Below are positions 36,834 through 45,625 of a stretch of DNA of 64,000 nucleotides, piece after piece. The stretch spans positions 18,705 to 82,704 of the forward strand of contig DATCJY010000045.1 of assembly GCA_036562565.1 (NCBI GenBank), read 5' to 3'. The position numbers were made by a program, and so were the translations under genes. The stretch is from DATCJY01 sp036562565. Its GTDB lineage: Bacteria > Bacteroidota > Bacteroidia > Flavobacteriales_D > Sanyastnellaceae. Numbering within the stretch: position 1 is the first letter of the stretch; every line of letters begins with the position of its first letter. The notes beneath the pieces were generated by a model. That model had not been told where the DNA came from and ran no database searches. It was given only the letters and a program-made list of their open reading frames with translations.

Positions 36834-38660
36834 ATGAACGTTCTGCTCAAATTAATTCCTACCCTGCTTCTTATTACATGGGGGACTCTCCTACTCGGAC
36901 AACGTACTCCAAAAAACGCCAACGAGGGAGATTTCTTTCCGAATGAATCCCTGTGGTTCAACACGAATGGAAAAGTCACCTTTCAAGAGGTAAAAGACAA
37001 ATACTGTGTGGTTATGGTCAATGACATTCGCAACTTGGAAGGATCATATTGTGCCAAAGCCCTGGAATTATTGAGTACCCGGTTCTACGCTCTGCAGTTC
37101 ATCCATACCTTGGCTCCTCCGGTTGACTACAGCGTCTCGCGCACAGATATCTTGCGCTACATACAACAGAACAACTTCCATCACCCCATAGGAGTTCTGC
37201 CTGATTTCTCAGGTTTCAAAACATCTACCATCCAGGAGCTCCCCTATTTTCTTGTGTATGACCGCAATAACCAGCCGATTTATCAAGGTAGTGGCATCAA
37301 TGCCTTCTTGGAGATTGAGCAGCTCTTACAAAATTTCAATACAAGCAACGTCTCCAAGGAATACAGCCACTACCAAATCACATCTTCTATCAAACCAACT
37401 GACTGGGCAAACCCATTGATAGAGTTCCCCACCCATATTGCACCACAGCATTATGGCAATGGTATTTATGTAAATGATGTAGCACACCACCGCATTCTAG
37501 GTATTAACCGATACGGTGAATGCGAAACAGTAGATGGTGCCTCCATTTTACCAGGATATGATGATGAACAAGAGGGTGACATTTTCTTCCAGCACCCAAG
37601 TGGTATCACTACGGATGGTGAACTGCTATATGTTGCAGATACTTATAACAACCGCATCCGGCAAGTAAATCGCAACCAAATGCAGGCCATAACCATCAAT
37701 GGAAATGGAAGGCCGGACAGCCTAGGGCTCCCCACAGATGTTGAGTTCTGGAAAAACAGACTATACGTGTTGGATGGTCTCAGAAATCAGGTTCGATTGG
37801 TGAACATCGATAAAAAAACTTCTACCCTTTTTGCCCAACTACCCACCAAACGCATCGGTATGAATCGCGTCTATCCCTTAAATCTCGCAGCAGGAAAGAA
37901 AGTGCTCTATGTCACAATGTCTGATGGAGAATTGTGGACCATTGATAAGAAAGGTAAGGTAAATCTTGTCTCGCCCCCCGGCAACATCCGCGTCAATGCA
38001 GTATGCGAATGGAAAGGTGGGTTGGCGGCCGTATCTGCGGAGAACAATGCCATTTATCTCATGAAGAAAAACAAATGGGAACTACTTGCTGATGGAAAAG
38101 ACACACAAAGTATGCAGCTTGGCATACCTCCTCTCAACCGGCCTTATGATATCACCGTGGTAAATGGCGAGTTGTACATTAGCGATACTTACAACCATTG
38201 CATTCGCGTCATTCATTCAGAAAAAGAAAGTACTCCGCATATTTTCAGACTTCAGCTCAATGACCTTTTGATTTCAGAAGAGCAAGCAAATACCTATGGG
38301 CAGTTGGTTGTGCTGGATACTGTATTCGTAAGCCAACAAACCACTGCCGTGAAAGTGCAGCTCGACTTACAAGGCTATCAGATAAAATCAGGAGGTAAAA
38401 ATCTTCTTGTTATGCAAGAGACTCCGGAGGCAGTTGAAATTTTAACTCCTGAAATCAAGACCCCTGAGTTGGCTTTCACCGTGCTGCCTAATAAAGGCTT
38501 GGATGCCATTTATCTGGAATGTTATCTGACCTTGGAACACCCGGATACTCCGCATTTCCAGATTATCAAGCGCTCTTATCTCGTATTCCCTCTTGAGTAC
38601 AACCCCAATGCAGAGCAAGTTCAGCTTATTACTTATAAGCCTGATTTACTTCCGCACTGA
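36834..38660 (+). CDS. NHLRC2-like protein: thioredoxin-like domain plus NHL propeller
   Basis: 608 residues. A signal peptide (about 1-23) precedes a thioredoxin-like domain (about 35-165) in which no CxxC is present; then NHL repeats (about 195-455, e.g. PSGITTDGELLYVADTYNNR and NRPYDITVVNGELYISDTYN) forming a beta-propeller, and a C-terminal beta domain (about 460-608). The order Trx-NHL-beta is that of NHLRC2 proteins. Without the cysteines it is unlikely to be an oxidoreductase and may be a scaffold. Its stop codon abuts the stop of the convergent TPR gene with no gap. A terminator just ahead implies a promoter overlapping it. Confidence 0.82.
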   Translation: MNVLLKLIPTLLLITWGTLLLGQRTPKNANEGDFFPNESLWFNTNGKVTFQEVKDKYCVVMVNDIRNLEGSYCAKALELLSTRFYALQFIHTLAPPVDYSVSRTDILRYIQQNNFHHPIGVLPDFSGFKTSTIQELPYFLVYDRNNQPIYQGSGINAFLEIEQLLQNFNTSNVSKEYSHYQITSSIKPTDWANPLIEFPTHIAPQHYGNGIYVNDVAHHRILGINRYGECETVDGASILPGYDDEQEGDIFFQHPSGITTDGELLYVADTYNNRIRQVNRNQMQAITINGNGRPDSLGLPTDVEFWKNRLYVLDGLRNQVRLVNIDKKTSTLFAQLPTKRIGMNRVYPLNLAAGKKVLYVTMSDGELWTIDKKGKVNLVSPPGNIRVNAVCEWKGGLAAVSAENNAIYLMKKNKWELLADGKDTQSMQLGIPPLNRPYDITVVNGELYISDTYNHCIRVIHSEKESTPHIFRLQLNDLLISEEQANTYGQLVVLDTVFVSQQTTAVKVQLDLQGYQIKSGGKNLLVMQETPEAVEILTPEIKTPELAFTVLPNKGLDAIYLECYLTLEHPDTPHFQIIKRSYLVFPLEYNPNAEQVQLITYKPDLLPH

Positions 38661-39722
38661 CTACCTGCGTCTCAAAACTCTTTCTAATGACAAAGCCGCT
38701 TCGGTATAAGTAGGCTCTATGCTTAATGCTGTTCTGTAATCTGCTTCAGCATCCTTCAGCATATTCATGCTTTCATAGCACAACCCGCGGTTGTAATAAG
38801 CTTGATAATAGCGTGGAAATACCCCGATGGCATTGGTGAAATGATAGGCAGCACTGTCATACTGATTGAGGTATTCCAGAAAGATATATCCCTTATTGAA
38901 ATAAGCAGCCGAGAAGCGTGAGTCGATTTTGAGTATCGAATCATAACAAGCGAATGCTTCGCGATAGCGTTGCGGATTCTTATATCCTGTTTCTTGCAAG
39001 AACATTGCTTTATTGTACAAAGCCTCTACACTTTTAGGCCGCAGCTCAATTGCGGAATTATAATACTCTTTGGCCAAATCACTTTTTTGATTGGCATAGA
39101 GCAACCCTACTTCAATGTACGCGTGATAGAAATTAGGATCAACCTCAATGGCTGTTTTATAGGACGATGCAGCAAGGTTCGTATCTTTTAATGCTTTGTA
39201 CATTCTTCCACGGATATAATAAGCCTCTGCATTGTATTCGTTTTGCTGTAGTGCTGTGTTGAGGTGTTCACGCGCTTGACTATAGTTGCCCAAAACAATA
39301 TCAATCTCCGCTTTGCGCAACAAGCAATTTACATGTGTGGGCTCATGCCCCAAACATTCCTGATAACTTTGATAAGCCTCTTTGATTTGTTCTTGCTCAA
39401 ACTGCAATTGGCCCCTGAGCAAATAAATATCGCCCTTGGTGCTATCCACTTCCATCGCCCTGCGGATGTCCTCGTAGGCTAGTCCATATTGTTTTTTCTC
39501 GCCATAATATTTTGCCCGTTCCAAATACACTTCATAGCTCTTTGGATTGTTTTTAATGCGCAAATTGATCTCCGCCAGCAGGGAGTCTATTTCACCTTCA
39601 TGTTGAGTAATGGATTGGTTCTTTCCGTCATGGTTAGTGGCCGTACCCTCATTACAAGAGGAAAGCGCAAATACGACAATACTTACTAAAACCAGAAACC
39701 TAGAAAATGGGAGCTCCTTCAT
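38661..39722 (-). CDS. TPR-repeat lipoprotein
   Basis: 353 residues from the ATG that opens a lipoprotein signal (VVFALSSC, Cys23); an 18-residue longer frame is less likely. About eight TPR motifs from residue 50 to the end (e.g. AYYIRGRMYKALKDTNLAASSY, AAYFNKGYIFLEYLNQYDSA). TPR lipoproteins in Bacteroidota often help outer-membrane or secretion complexes; nothing here names the partner. Convergent with the NHL gene. Confidence 0.87.
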   Translation of the reverse strand: MKELPFSRFLVLVSIVVFALSSCNEGTATNHDGKNQSITQHEGEIDSLLAEINLRIKNNPKSYEVYLERAKYYGEKKQYGLAYEDIRRAMEVDSTKGDIYLLRGQLQFEQEQIKEAYQSYQECLGHEPTHVNCLLRKAEIDIVLGNYSQAREHLNTALQQNEYNAEAYYIRGRMYKALKDTNLAASSYKTAIEVDPNFYHAYIEVGLLYANQKSDLAKEYYNSAIELRPKSVEALYNKAMFLQETGYKNPQRYREAFACYDSILKIDSRFSAAYFNKGYIFLEYLNQYDSAAYHFTNAIGVFPRYYQAYYNRGLCYESMNMLKDAEADYRTALSIEPTYTEAALSLERVLRRR

Positions 39723-39754
39723 GCGTTGTTTTAAATTCGGCTGCATACTATAAC

Positions 39755-39784
39755 GAAAAAGCCCACGAACATGCATTCGTGGGC
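39755..39784 (-). terminator. Terminator of recA
   Basis: On the minus strand GCCCACGAA / TTCGTGGGC perfect 9-bp stem, 6-nt loop, then TTTTT, 30 nt after the recA stop. Confidence 0.85.
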
Positions 39785-39814
39785 TACAAATTTCGTCAAT
39801 AATCGTGCTTGGAA

Positions 39815-40816
39815 TTATGCTTTTTGAGCAAGTGCTGCACGAACATTGTTTTCTATCTCTTCCATCAACTCAGGATTGTCTTCGAGCAGCTGCTTCACGG
39901 CATCGCGACCTTGACCCAATTTGGTGTCATTATAGCTGAACCATGAACCGCTCTTCTTCACAATACCCAAGTCCACTCCCATATCTATCATTTCACCAAC
40001 CTTACTGATGCCTTGACCATACATAATGTCAAATTCAGCCTGACGGAATGGAGGAGCTACCTTGTTTTTCACCACTTTCACTTTGGTGCGGTTACCGATG
40101 ATATTCTCACCATCCTTTATTTGTGTAGATCTGCGAATATCAATGCGTACAGATGCATAGAACTTCAAGGCATTACCACCGGTGGTTGTTTCGGGGTTAC
40201 CGAACATCACTCCGATTTTCTCACGCAATTGGTTGATGAAGATGCAGCAACAGCCTGTTTTGCTAATAGTGGCAGTGAGCTTACGCAAGGCTTTAGACAT
40301 CAATCGCGCTTGCACTCCCACATTGCTATCACCCATCTCGCCTTCAATCTCAGCTCGTGGTGTAAGTGCCGCCACAGAGTCGATTACAATTAAGTCAATC
40401 GCTCCTGAACGAATCAAATTATCAGCAATCTCCAAGCCTTGTTCTCCATGATCAGGCTGAGAGATGAGCAAGTTTTCTGTATCTACACCAAGTGATTCGG
40501 CATAAAACTTATCGAAAGCGTGCTCGGCATCGATGATGGCGCAAATACCTCCCTGTTTTTGGCATTCAGCAATGGCATGGATAGCCAAAGTTGTTTTACC
40601 GGAAGATTCCGGTCCATAGATTTCTACAATTCTTCCTTTGGGATAACCTCCAATTCCAAGGGCTAGGTCCAATCCAATGGATCCGCTTGGAATTGCCTCT
40701 ACTTGTTCTGAGGCTTCATCGCCCAATTTCATTACGGCACCTTTACCATACGTTTTTTCCAATTTGTCCATTGCCAATTGGAGTGCCTTCATCTTTTCTT
40801 TATTGATTTCAGCCAT
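39815..40816 (-). CDS. recA: Recombinase RecA
   Basis: 333 residues. Walker A GPESSGKT at 68-75, Walker [11 protein letters not shown], the L1/L2 DNA loops ([17 protein letters not shown] and [20 protein letters not shown]). It forms filaments on single-stranded DNA, pairs homologous strands and, where LexA exists, triggers its cleavage. Monocistronic here, with its own promoter and terminator. A perfect 21-bp palindrome overlaps the -33 region of its promoter, which would suit a damage-responsive repressor. Confidence 0.97.
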   Translation of the reverse strand: MAEINKEKMKALQLAMDKLEKTYGKGAVMKLGDEASEQVEAIPSGSIGLDLALGIGGYPKGRIVEIYGPESSGKTTLAIHAIAECQKQGGICAIIDAEHAFDKFYAESLGVDTENLLISQPDHGEQGLEIADNLIRSGAIDLIVIDSVAALTPRAEIEGEMGDSNVGVQARLMSKALRKLTATISKTGCCCIFINQLREKIGVMFGNPETTTGGNALKFYASVRIDIRRSTQIKDGENIIGNRTKVKVVKNKVAPPFRQAEFDIMYGQGISKVGEMIDMGVDLGIVKKSGSWFSYNDTKLGQGRDAVKQLLEDNPELMEEIENNVRAALAQKA

Positions 40817-40856
40817 AGCGCTTTCTTGTTTCTATTGTGAGTATTTGAATTTTGAC

Positions 40857-40885
40857 GCAAGGTAAAGTAGAGCCATTGTAACCAA
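40857..40885 (-). promoter_or_regulatory. recA promoter
   Basis: On the minus strand TTG (40885-40883) and TACCTTGC (40864-40857) are 18 nt apart, close to the TTG / TAnnTTTG pattern. Predicted leader about 35-40 nt. Confidence 0.5.
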
Positions 40886-40894
40886 TTTACAATG
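40874..40894. promoter_or_regulatory. Palindromic operator candidate over the recA -33 box
   Basis: CATTGTAA-CCAAT-TTACAATG: perfect 8-bp arms with a 5-nt spacer. Its centre coincides with the -33 TTG. No such site was noticed at other genes in the window. Confidence 0.55.
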
Positions 40895-41013
40895 TGAAAA
40901 AAAGATTCATTGCAATGGAAAGAATGGCTTCAGGATTTTGTGCAGACAAAGATAGCAGATTATTTTAACCTGCTATAAATCAACCCTAAATCGCCCTTAC
41001 ACTACGAAACTAG

Positions 41014-42390
41014 CTATTCCTTTACCATGCGGATGTGATGCTGCTCGGCACCGATTTTCAATTGTACTAGATATACACCTTCAGATACCGATTGCGTATC
41101 GAAAGTGATGCGATGTATTCCTTGTACCAAATTTCCGGAATAAACCTGCTGAACAGTTTTTCCAAGGATATCCAGCATTTCGATGTTCACTACAGAAGCT
41201 GCTTGCAGACCAAACTCCAGCACTGCAGCTTCCTTGGCAGGATTGGGAAATAGAGAAAAACCAGTAATCCATGCTGACGGCTCCTTCACGGATGTTATAA
41301 CTACTTCGATTGTTTCGCATTCGGTTGCCACGCATCCGGTTGGATTGGTCGTATCAACATAGATAACACAGATTTCATATTCACCTTCCTCCGTGTAGGT
41401 GTGTGTTCCGCTATCGCTTTGAATAGGATCTGAATCATCACCCCAATCAATTACATATTGCGGTATTGTGGCACCTGTTCCAACAGCTGTTGCAGAATAG
41501 GTATTTCCGTTTGCGGTGATGGTCAACTCCACGGAACATTCAATCGATTCTTCAATGGTTACCTCTTCACATGTTTCAGCATAACACCCTCCGGGCAACA
41601 TATTGCCATAGCCTACACAAATAGTATAGTCACCTGTTTCCTCATACTGATGAACCCCGGTGGAAGATTCTGTAGAAGATCCATCGCCCCAATCAATAAT
41701 GTATTGGCCATCGGTAAGGCCAGTTCCCTCAGCAACAACTGAAACAATGTTGCCACTTATCACCGTGCTTAACTCCACAGAACACTCCGGAGTTCCTCCA
41801 CCATCAATTACAACACTTAGGTCACAATTGTGAACGAAACATCCCATCGGATTGCCTTGATCGATATATGTAACGCAGATTTCATATGTCCCGGGTTCAG
41901 TATACGTATGTGAAACAACCGGCATATTGCTCGCATCACTACCATCGCCCCAATCAATGGAGTACAAAGGATTGGTTGCACCGGTGCCATTGATGCTCAC
42001 CGTAACGGTATTTTCCATTTGAGTTAACGAAGGCTGAACAGAGCAATTCACACTTGAAGCAACAGCTACAAAACTGCCTGTCATTCCCATAGCAGCATGC
42101 GGTGTGCAGACGTATTCATATGTACCTTCTACCAACACCGTGTATTGAAACTCGGTTTCATCTGATGTAAGCAGACTATTCCACGGAGTGGCGCCCGCAG
42201 GAACAGAAGTGGAAGTAGTCGTGTGAGAACCCGCTGTCCATACCCATTTGACAACATCACCCACTTCTACTTCCAAAGTATTCGGATTAAAACTAGTACC
42301 TGTCTGTGTAATAATATGCGTTACTGCCAATAGTGACTGATGCATAAACAAGAGACAAAGTGTAAAAAGGAATGCATAGACTTTTTTCAT
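41014..42390 (-). CDS. Cupredoxin-PKD-like secreted protein with T9SS sorting domain
   Basis: 458 residues. Signal peptide 1-23; a plastocyanin/pseudoazurin-like domain (24-110) with type 1 copper ligands H56, C95, H98 and M101 or M103 (YEYVCTPHAAMGM); three PKD-like repeats each with DWGD-G/D-S (about 115-375) and a conserved Cys pair; and a C-terminal T9SS sorting domain (about 385-458: FSLFPNPAKEAAVLEFG ... HHIRMVKE). It is exported by Sec, then over the outer membrane by T9SS and anchored at the surface. Probably an electron carrier or copper binder at the cell surface. No T9SS machinery gene is in the window. Confidence 0.88.
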   Translation of the reverse strand: MKKVYAFLFTLCLLFMHQSLLAVTHIITQTGTSFNPNTLEVEVGDVVKWVWTAGSHTTTSTSVPAGATPWNSLLTSDETEFQYTVLVEGTYEYVCTPHAAMGMTGSFVAVASSVNCSVQPSLTQMENTVTVSINGTGATNPLYSIDWGDGSDASNMPVVSHTYTEPGTYEICVTYIDQGNPMGCFVHNCDLSVVIDGGGTPECSVELSTVISGNIVSVVAEGTGLTDGQYIIDWGDGSSTESSTGVHQYEETGDYTICVGYGNMLPGGCYAETCEEVTIEESIECSVELTITANGNTYSATAVGTGATIPQYVIDWGDDSDPIQSDSGTHTYTEEGEYEICVIYVDTTNPTGCVATECETIEVVITSVKEPSAWITGFSLFPNPAKEAAVLEFGLQAASVVNIEMLDILGKTVQQVYSGNLVQGIHRITFDTQSVSEGVYLVQLKIGAEQHHIRMVKE

Positions 42391-42487
42391 GTTCTGAGAT
42401 GTATAGCGTGAATAATACATATGACGTCCTGAAGTCAGCACAAGTTGTTATGGTGGTAAAAATTATTCGAACATCTCTCGCATTGCT

Positions 42488-42516
42488 CGAATACAAAGAA
42501 GTTATTGGGGCGGCAA
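42488..42516 (-). promoter_or_regulatory. Possible promoter of the cupredoxin gene
   Basis: Minus-strand TTG (42516-42514) and TGTATTCG (42495-42488), 18-nt spacer. It directly follows the terminator of candidate small RNA B. Leader about 90 nt. Confidence 0.35.
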
Positions 42517-42519
42517 GTA

Positions 42520-42646
42520 TATAAAACAAGAGGCCGCCCGTTGGCAGCCTCATGTCACTAAACCTTTAACCAAAACCTACCCACTATGAAACCTATGGGA
42601 GGCCCTTTCATCAGATTGAACCCAGATTGGGTTGTCCGATAAAAGA
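42520..42646 (-). ncRNA. Candidate small RNA B, about 125 nt, with own promoter and terminator
   Basis: On the minus strand: promoter TTTTG (42685-42681), 21-nt spacer, TATATTTG (42659-42652), predicted start near 42646; an internal AACCC / GGGTT hairpin; the block GGTTTTGGTTAAAGGTTT; then a terminator hairpin GAGGC-TGCC / GGC-G-GCCTC (42551-42530) and TTGTTTTATA. No protein-coding frame of note lies on this strand. A homologous element is at 32.4 kb. The remainder of the 482-nt gap (42660-42872) is AT-rich with no other signal seen. Confidence 0.6.
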
Positions 42647-42651
42647 CGTAG

Positions 42652-42685
42652 CAAATATAGCCAGAAGAATTTTATCACTACAAAA
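42652..42685 (-). promoter_or_regulatory. Promoter of candidate small RNA B
   Basis: TTTTG-N21-TATATTTG, with an exact match to the Bacteroidota -7 box, pointing away from dtd into a region with no gene on that strand. Confidence 0.55.
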
Positions 42686-42872
42686 TATTTAGGGGGATAT
42701 GACACACCCATAGCTGTTAACGTATGTAAATTGAGGAATTATATTTTTAGACAAATTCCAAAAATTCTTTGACTATAAACACCTCTCTTTAGACCAATCA
42801 CATGCGATGCGCAATGAATAAAAACAACACCAAATCGTAATTTTTATTCATTTTAACATAGAATTAAATCGT

Positions 42873-43325
42873 TCACTCTTTGGCTTTGGTGTCCATGATG
42901 ATTGTAACCGGCCCATCATTAACAAGGTGCACGTCCATCATGGCTCCAAATTTTCCAAACTGAATGGGCTTACCCAATTCGATAGACAAGAGCTCACCCA
43001 TCTGCTCATACAGCGGAATTGCTTTCTCAGGTCTGGCAGCTCGGATGAAGGATGGACGATTACCTTTTTTTGTAGCTGCATGTAAAGTGAACTGGCTTAC
43101 AAGAAGAATGTTTCCACCTACCTCACGCACATCGCGATTCATTTTGCCTTCATCATCACTGAAGATGCGCATTGCCACAATCTTTTGCGCCAGCCATTGG
43201 GCATCCTCTGTTGTATCATCATGTTCTATACCTAACAAAATGAGCAACCCATTTCCGATAGCACCAACTACCTGATTCTCTACTTCAACTTTGGCTTGCT
43301 TTACTCTTTGTATAACTACTCGCAT
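42873..43325 (-). CDS. dtd: D-aminoacyl-tRNA deacylase
   Basis: 150 residues, the full Dtd length. MRVVIQRVKQAKVEV opening, SQFTLHAATKKGNRPSF with the catalytic-pocket SQxTL, and NDGPVTIIMD near the C-terminus, the Gly-Pro motif that gives chiral proofreading. It removes D-amino acids wrongly loaded on tRNA. Divergent from recG. A TTTCTTTG -7-like box ends 4 nt before the ATG, so the message may have no leader. Confidence 0.95.
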   Translation of the reverse strand: MRVVIQRVKQAKVEVENQVVGAIGNGLLILLGIEHDDTTEDAQWLAQKIVAMRIFSDDEGKMNRDVREVGGNILLVSQFTLHAATKKGNRPSFIRAARPEKAIPLYEQMGELLSIELGKPIQFGKFGAMMDVHLVNDGPVTIIMDTKAKE

Positions 43326-43329
43326 GCCG

Positions 43330-43337
43330 CAAAGAAA
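43330..43337 (-). promoter_or_regulatory. -7-like box of dtd
   Basis: TTTCTTTG (TA replaced by TT) ends 4 nt before the ATG. The transcription start would fall on or next to the start codon. Confidence 0.35.
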
Positions 43338-43377
43338 CTAACCACACCCGTGCTGAAGAAGTATTTCAGTCCTATTT

Positions 43378-43385
43378 ACATTCGC
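43378..43385 (+). promoter_or_regulatory. -7 box of recG
   Basis: TACATTCG ends 4 nt before the GTG start of recG. The transcription start is expected at or within a few nt of the start codon. Confidence 0.45.
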
Positions 43386-43389
43386 AACC

Positions 43390-45489
43390 GTGTTAGAAAA
43401 GGAATTGACATACATGAAAGGAGTTGGCCCTGCACGTGCCGATATTCTGCGTTCTGAGCTGAATATCCACACGGTGGGCGAATTGCTGGAATATTATCCT
43501 TTTCGATATAACGACCGCTCTCAGATTATCCGCATAAGAGATATTCAGAGCGATGCTACAGCGGTGCAATTACTCGGAAAAATTGTATCGCTGCGAGAAA
43601 TCGGAGCGGACAAATCAAAAAGAGTTTCCGCCATCTTTCAGGATGCAAGTGGTGAAATAGAACTTGTATGGTTCAAAGGTCTGAAATACATCCTCTCCAC
43701 TATCAAAGTGCATCAGGAGTACATTGTATATGGCAAGCCTACTGAATTCAAAGGCCGCTATAACATTACTCATCCGGAGATTGAAACAATTGAAGATGCA
43801 CGCATTCTGCAAGGCATAGGCCTGAAGCCGGTTTACAAAACCACCGCCAAACTCACTGCAAAAGGCCTAAACAGCAATGGTATTGCGAGACTCACAAAGC
43901 AAGCAGTTGAAGAGAATAAGCACCTCATTACCGAGATACTTCCAGAATACTTGCTTGAGCAATTCAAGTTATTGCCCAGAGCAGAAGCCATAGCTCAGAT
44001 ACATACACCGAGCAATCAAAGCTTGCTGGAAGCCGCAAGAAGACGATTGAAGTTTGAAGAGTTATTCTTCATCCAGCTGCAACTCGCGCGGCAGAAGTTC
44101 AGCCAAACAAAAGCCGAACGAGGAGTGGTGTTTGAAAAAGTGGGCGAACTCTTCAATGAATTTTATAGCCACCATCTTCCCTTTGACCTGACAGGTGCAC
44201 AGAAGCGCGTCATCAAAGAAATTCGTACAGATGTAGCTCGTGGTTATCACATGAACCGACTCATCCAGGGTGATGTGGGAAGCGGGAAGACCATTGTTGC
44301 GTTGCTCTCAGCATTGCTCGCCATCGACAATGGCTTTCAGGTTTGCCTTATGGCACCTACTGAAATTCTTGCACAACAACATTATGAAACCATCACATCC
44401 CTATTGAAAAATATGGATGTGTGTCACAATGTGCGCTTGCTCACCGGCTCAACCAAAAAAGCTCAACGCAATGAAATACTCAATGGTTTGTTGCTAGGCA
44501 ATGTGAAATTGCTGATAGGTACACATGCCTTGATTGAACCAGCGGTTCAGTTCGCCAACCTCGGCTTGTGCATCATCGATGAGCAACATCGATTTGGAGT
44601 AGCACAACGAGCAGCATTGTGGAAGAAGGCTGCATTGCCTCCACATGTGCTTGTGATGACCGCCACTCCTATTCCACGTACCTTGGCTATGACGCTGTAT
44701 GGCGACCTTGATATCAGCATCATTGACGAACTGCCGCCAGGTAGAAAACCCATCGTAACGAAATGGATGAGTGATGCACGCAGGTTGGAAGTCTTTCAAT
44801 TCATGGAAGATGAAATCAAAAAAGGTCGCCAGGTATATGTAGTATATCCATTGATTGAAGAAAGCGAAGCAATGGACTACAAAGACTTGCAAGATGGTTA
44901 CGAGTCCATCACGCGCAGGTTCCCATTGCCACATTATCGCGTGAGTATTGTACACGGCAAGATGAAGCCCGAAGCACGCGATTATGAAATGGAACAATTC
45001 ATCAAAGGCAATACGCAAATCATGGTTGCTACTACGGTGATTGAAGTGGGTGTGAATGTGCCCAATGCATCTGTCATGGTGATTGAAAGTGCAGAACGAT
45101 TTGGCCTTTCACAGCTACATCAGTTGAGGGGTCGTGTTGGCCGCGGGGCTGATCAAAGCTATTGTATCCTCATGACCGGTTTGAAAGTTAGCGCAGACAG
45201 CAAAATCCGCCTTGAGACCATGGTGCGCACCAATGACGGATTTGAAATAGCTGAAGTGGACCTAAAACTGCGCGGCCCGGGTGATATCAGCGGTACACAA
45301 CAAAGCGGTGCATTAAATATGAAGATTGCCGATCTTATGAAAGACCAACAAGTGCTTGCTGTTGCCCGTGAAAAAGCTCTCGAAATCCTGGATGAAGACC
45401 CACACTTGCAATTGGAGAAAAACCGTTTGCTTCGCCAGGAGTTGGACAGAATCCAACGCACCAAAACTGACTGGTCTTCTATCTCCTAG
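43390..45489 (+). CDS. recG: ATP-dependent DNA helicase RecG
   Basis: 699 residues from GTG. The N-terminus MLEKELTYMKGVGPARA aligns with the start of other RecG proteins, so the ATG eight codons later would cut conserved sequence. OB-fold wedge domain about 60-150; Walker A GDVGSGKT 294-301; DEQH 397-400; TATPIPRTLAM; QLRGRVGRG. It regresses stalled forks and branch-migrates junctions. Its promoter box sits almost on the start codon, as for the divergent dtd. Confidence 0.96.
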   Translation: MLEKELTYMKGVGPARADILRSELNIHTVGELLEYYPFRYNDRSQIIRIRDIQSDATAVQLLGKIVSLREIGADKSKRVSAIFQDASGEIELVWFKGLKYILSTIKVHQEYIVYGKPTEFKGRYNITHPEIETIEDARILQGIGLKPVYKTTAKLTAKGLNSNGIARLTKQAVEENKHLITEILPEYLLEQFKLLPRAEAIAQIHTPSNQSLLEAARRRLKFEELFFIQLQLARQKFSQTKAERGVVFEKVGELFNEFYSHHLPFDLTGAQKRVIKEIRTDVARGYHMNRLIQGDVGSGKTIVALLSALLAIDNGFQVCLMAPTEILAQQHYETITSLLKNMDVCHNVRLLTGSTKKAQRNEILNGLLLGNVKLLIGTHALIEPAVQFANLGLCIIDEQHRFGVAQRAALWKKAALPPHVLVMTATPIPRTLAMTLYGDLDISIIDELPPGRKPIVTKWMSDARRLEVFQFMEDEIKKGRQVYVVYPLIEESEAMDYKDLQDGYESITRRFPLPHYRVSIVHGKMKPEARDYEMEQFIKGNTQIMVATTVIEVGVNVPNASVMVIESAERFGLSQLHQLRGRVGRGADQSYCILMTGLKVSADSKIRLETMVRTNDGFEIAEVDLKLRGPGDISGTQQSGALNMKIADLMKDQQVLAVAREKALEILDEDPHLQLEKNRLLRQELDRIQRTKTDWSSIS

Positions 45490-45625
45490 GCACTTGCTAC
45501 TTGGGACAAGTGTTCCCATTATTTCCCTCATCACCTAACTCATTGGGATAACTGAGTGATAGAGATTTCAAAATAGGCTTTCGCTACTTCGCGCATACAA
45601 AAAACTTTGTATGCATCTTTACCAC

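Noticed and set aside
42586..42642. 18-codon frame MKPMGGPFIRLNPDWVVR on the plus strand
   Set aside because: It coincides with the candidate small RNA on the other strand, has no promoter or ribosome site of its own, and its length is within chance.
44494..45018. 174-codon open frame on the minus strand
   Set aside because: Antisense to the RecG helicase core; no domain seen.
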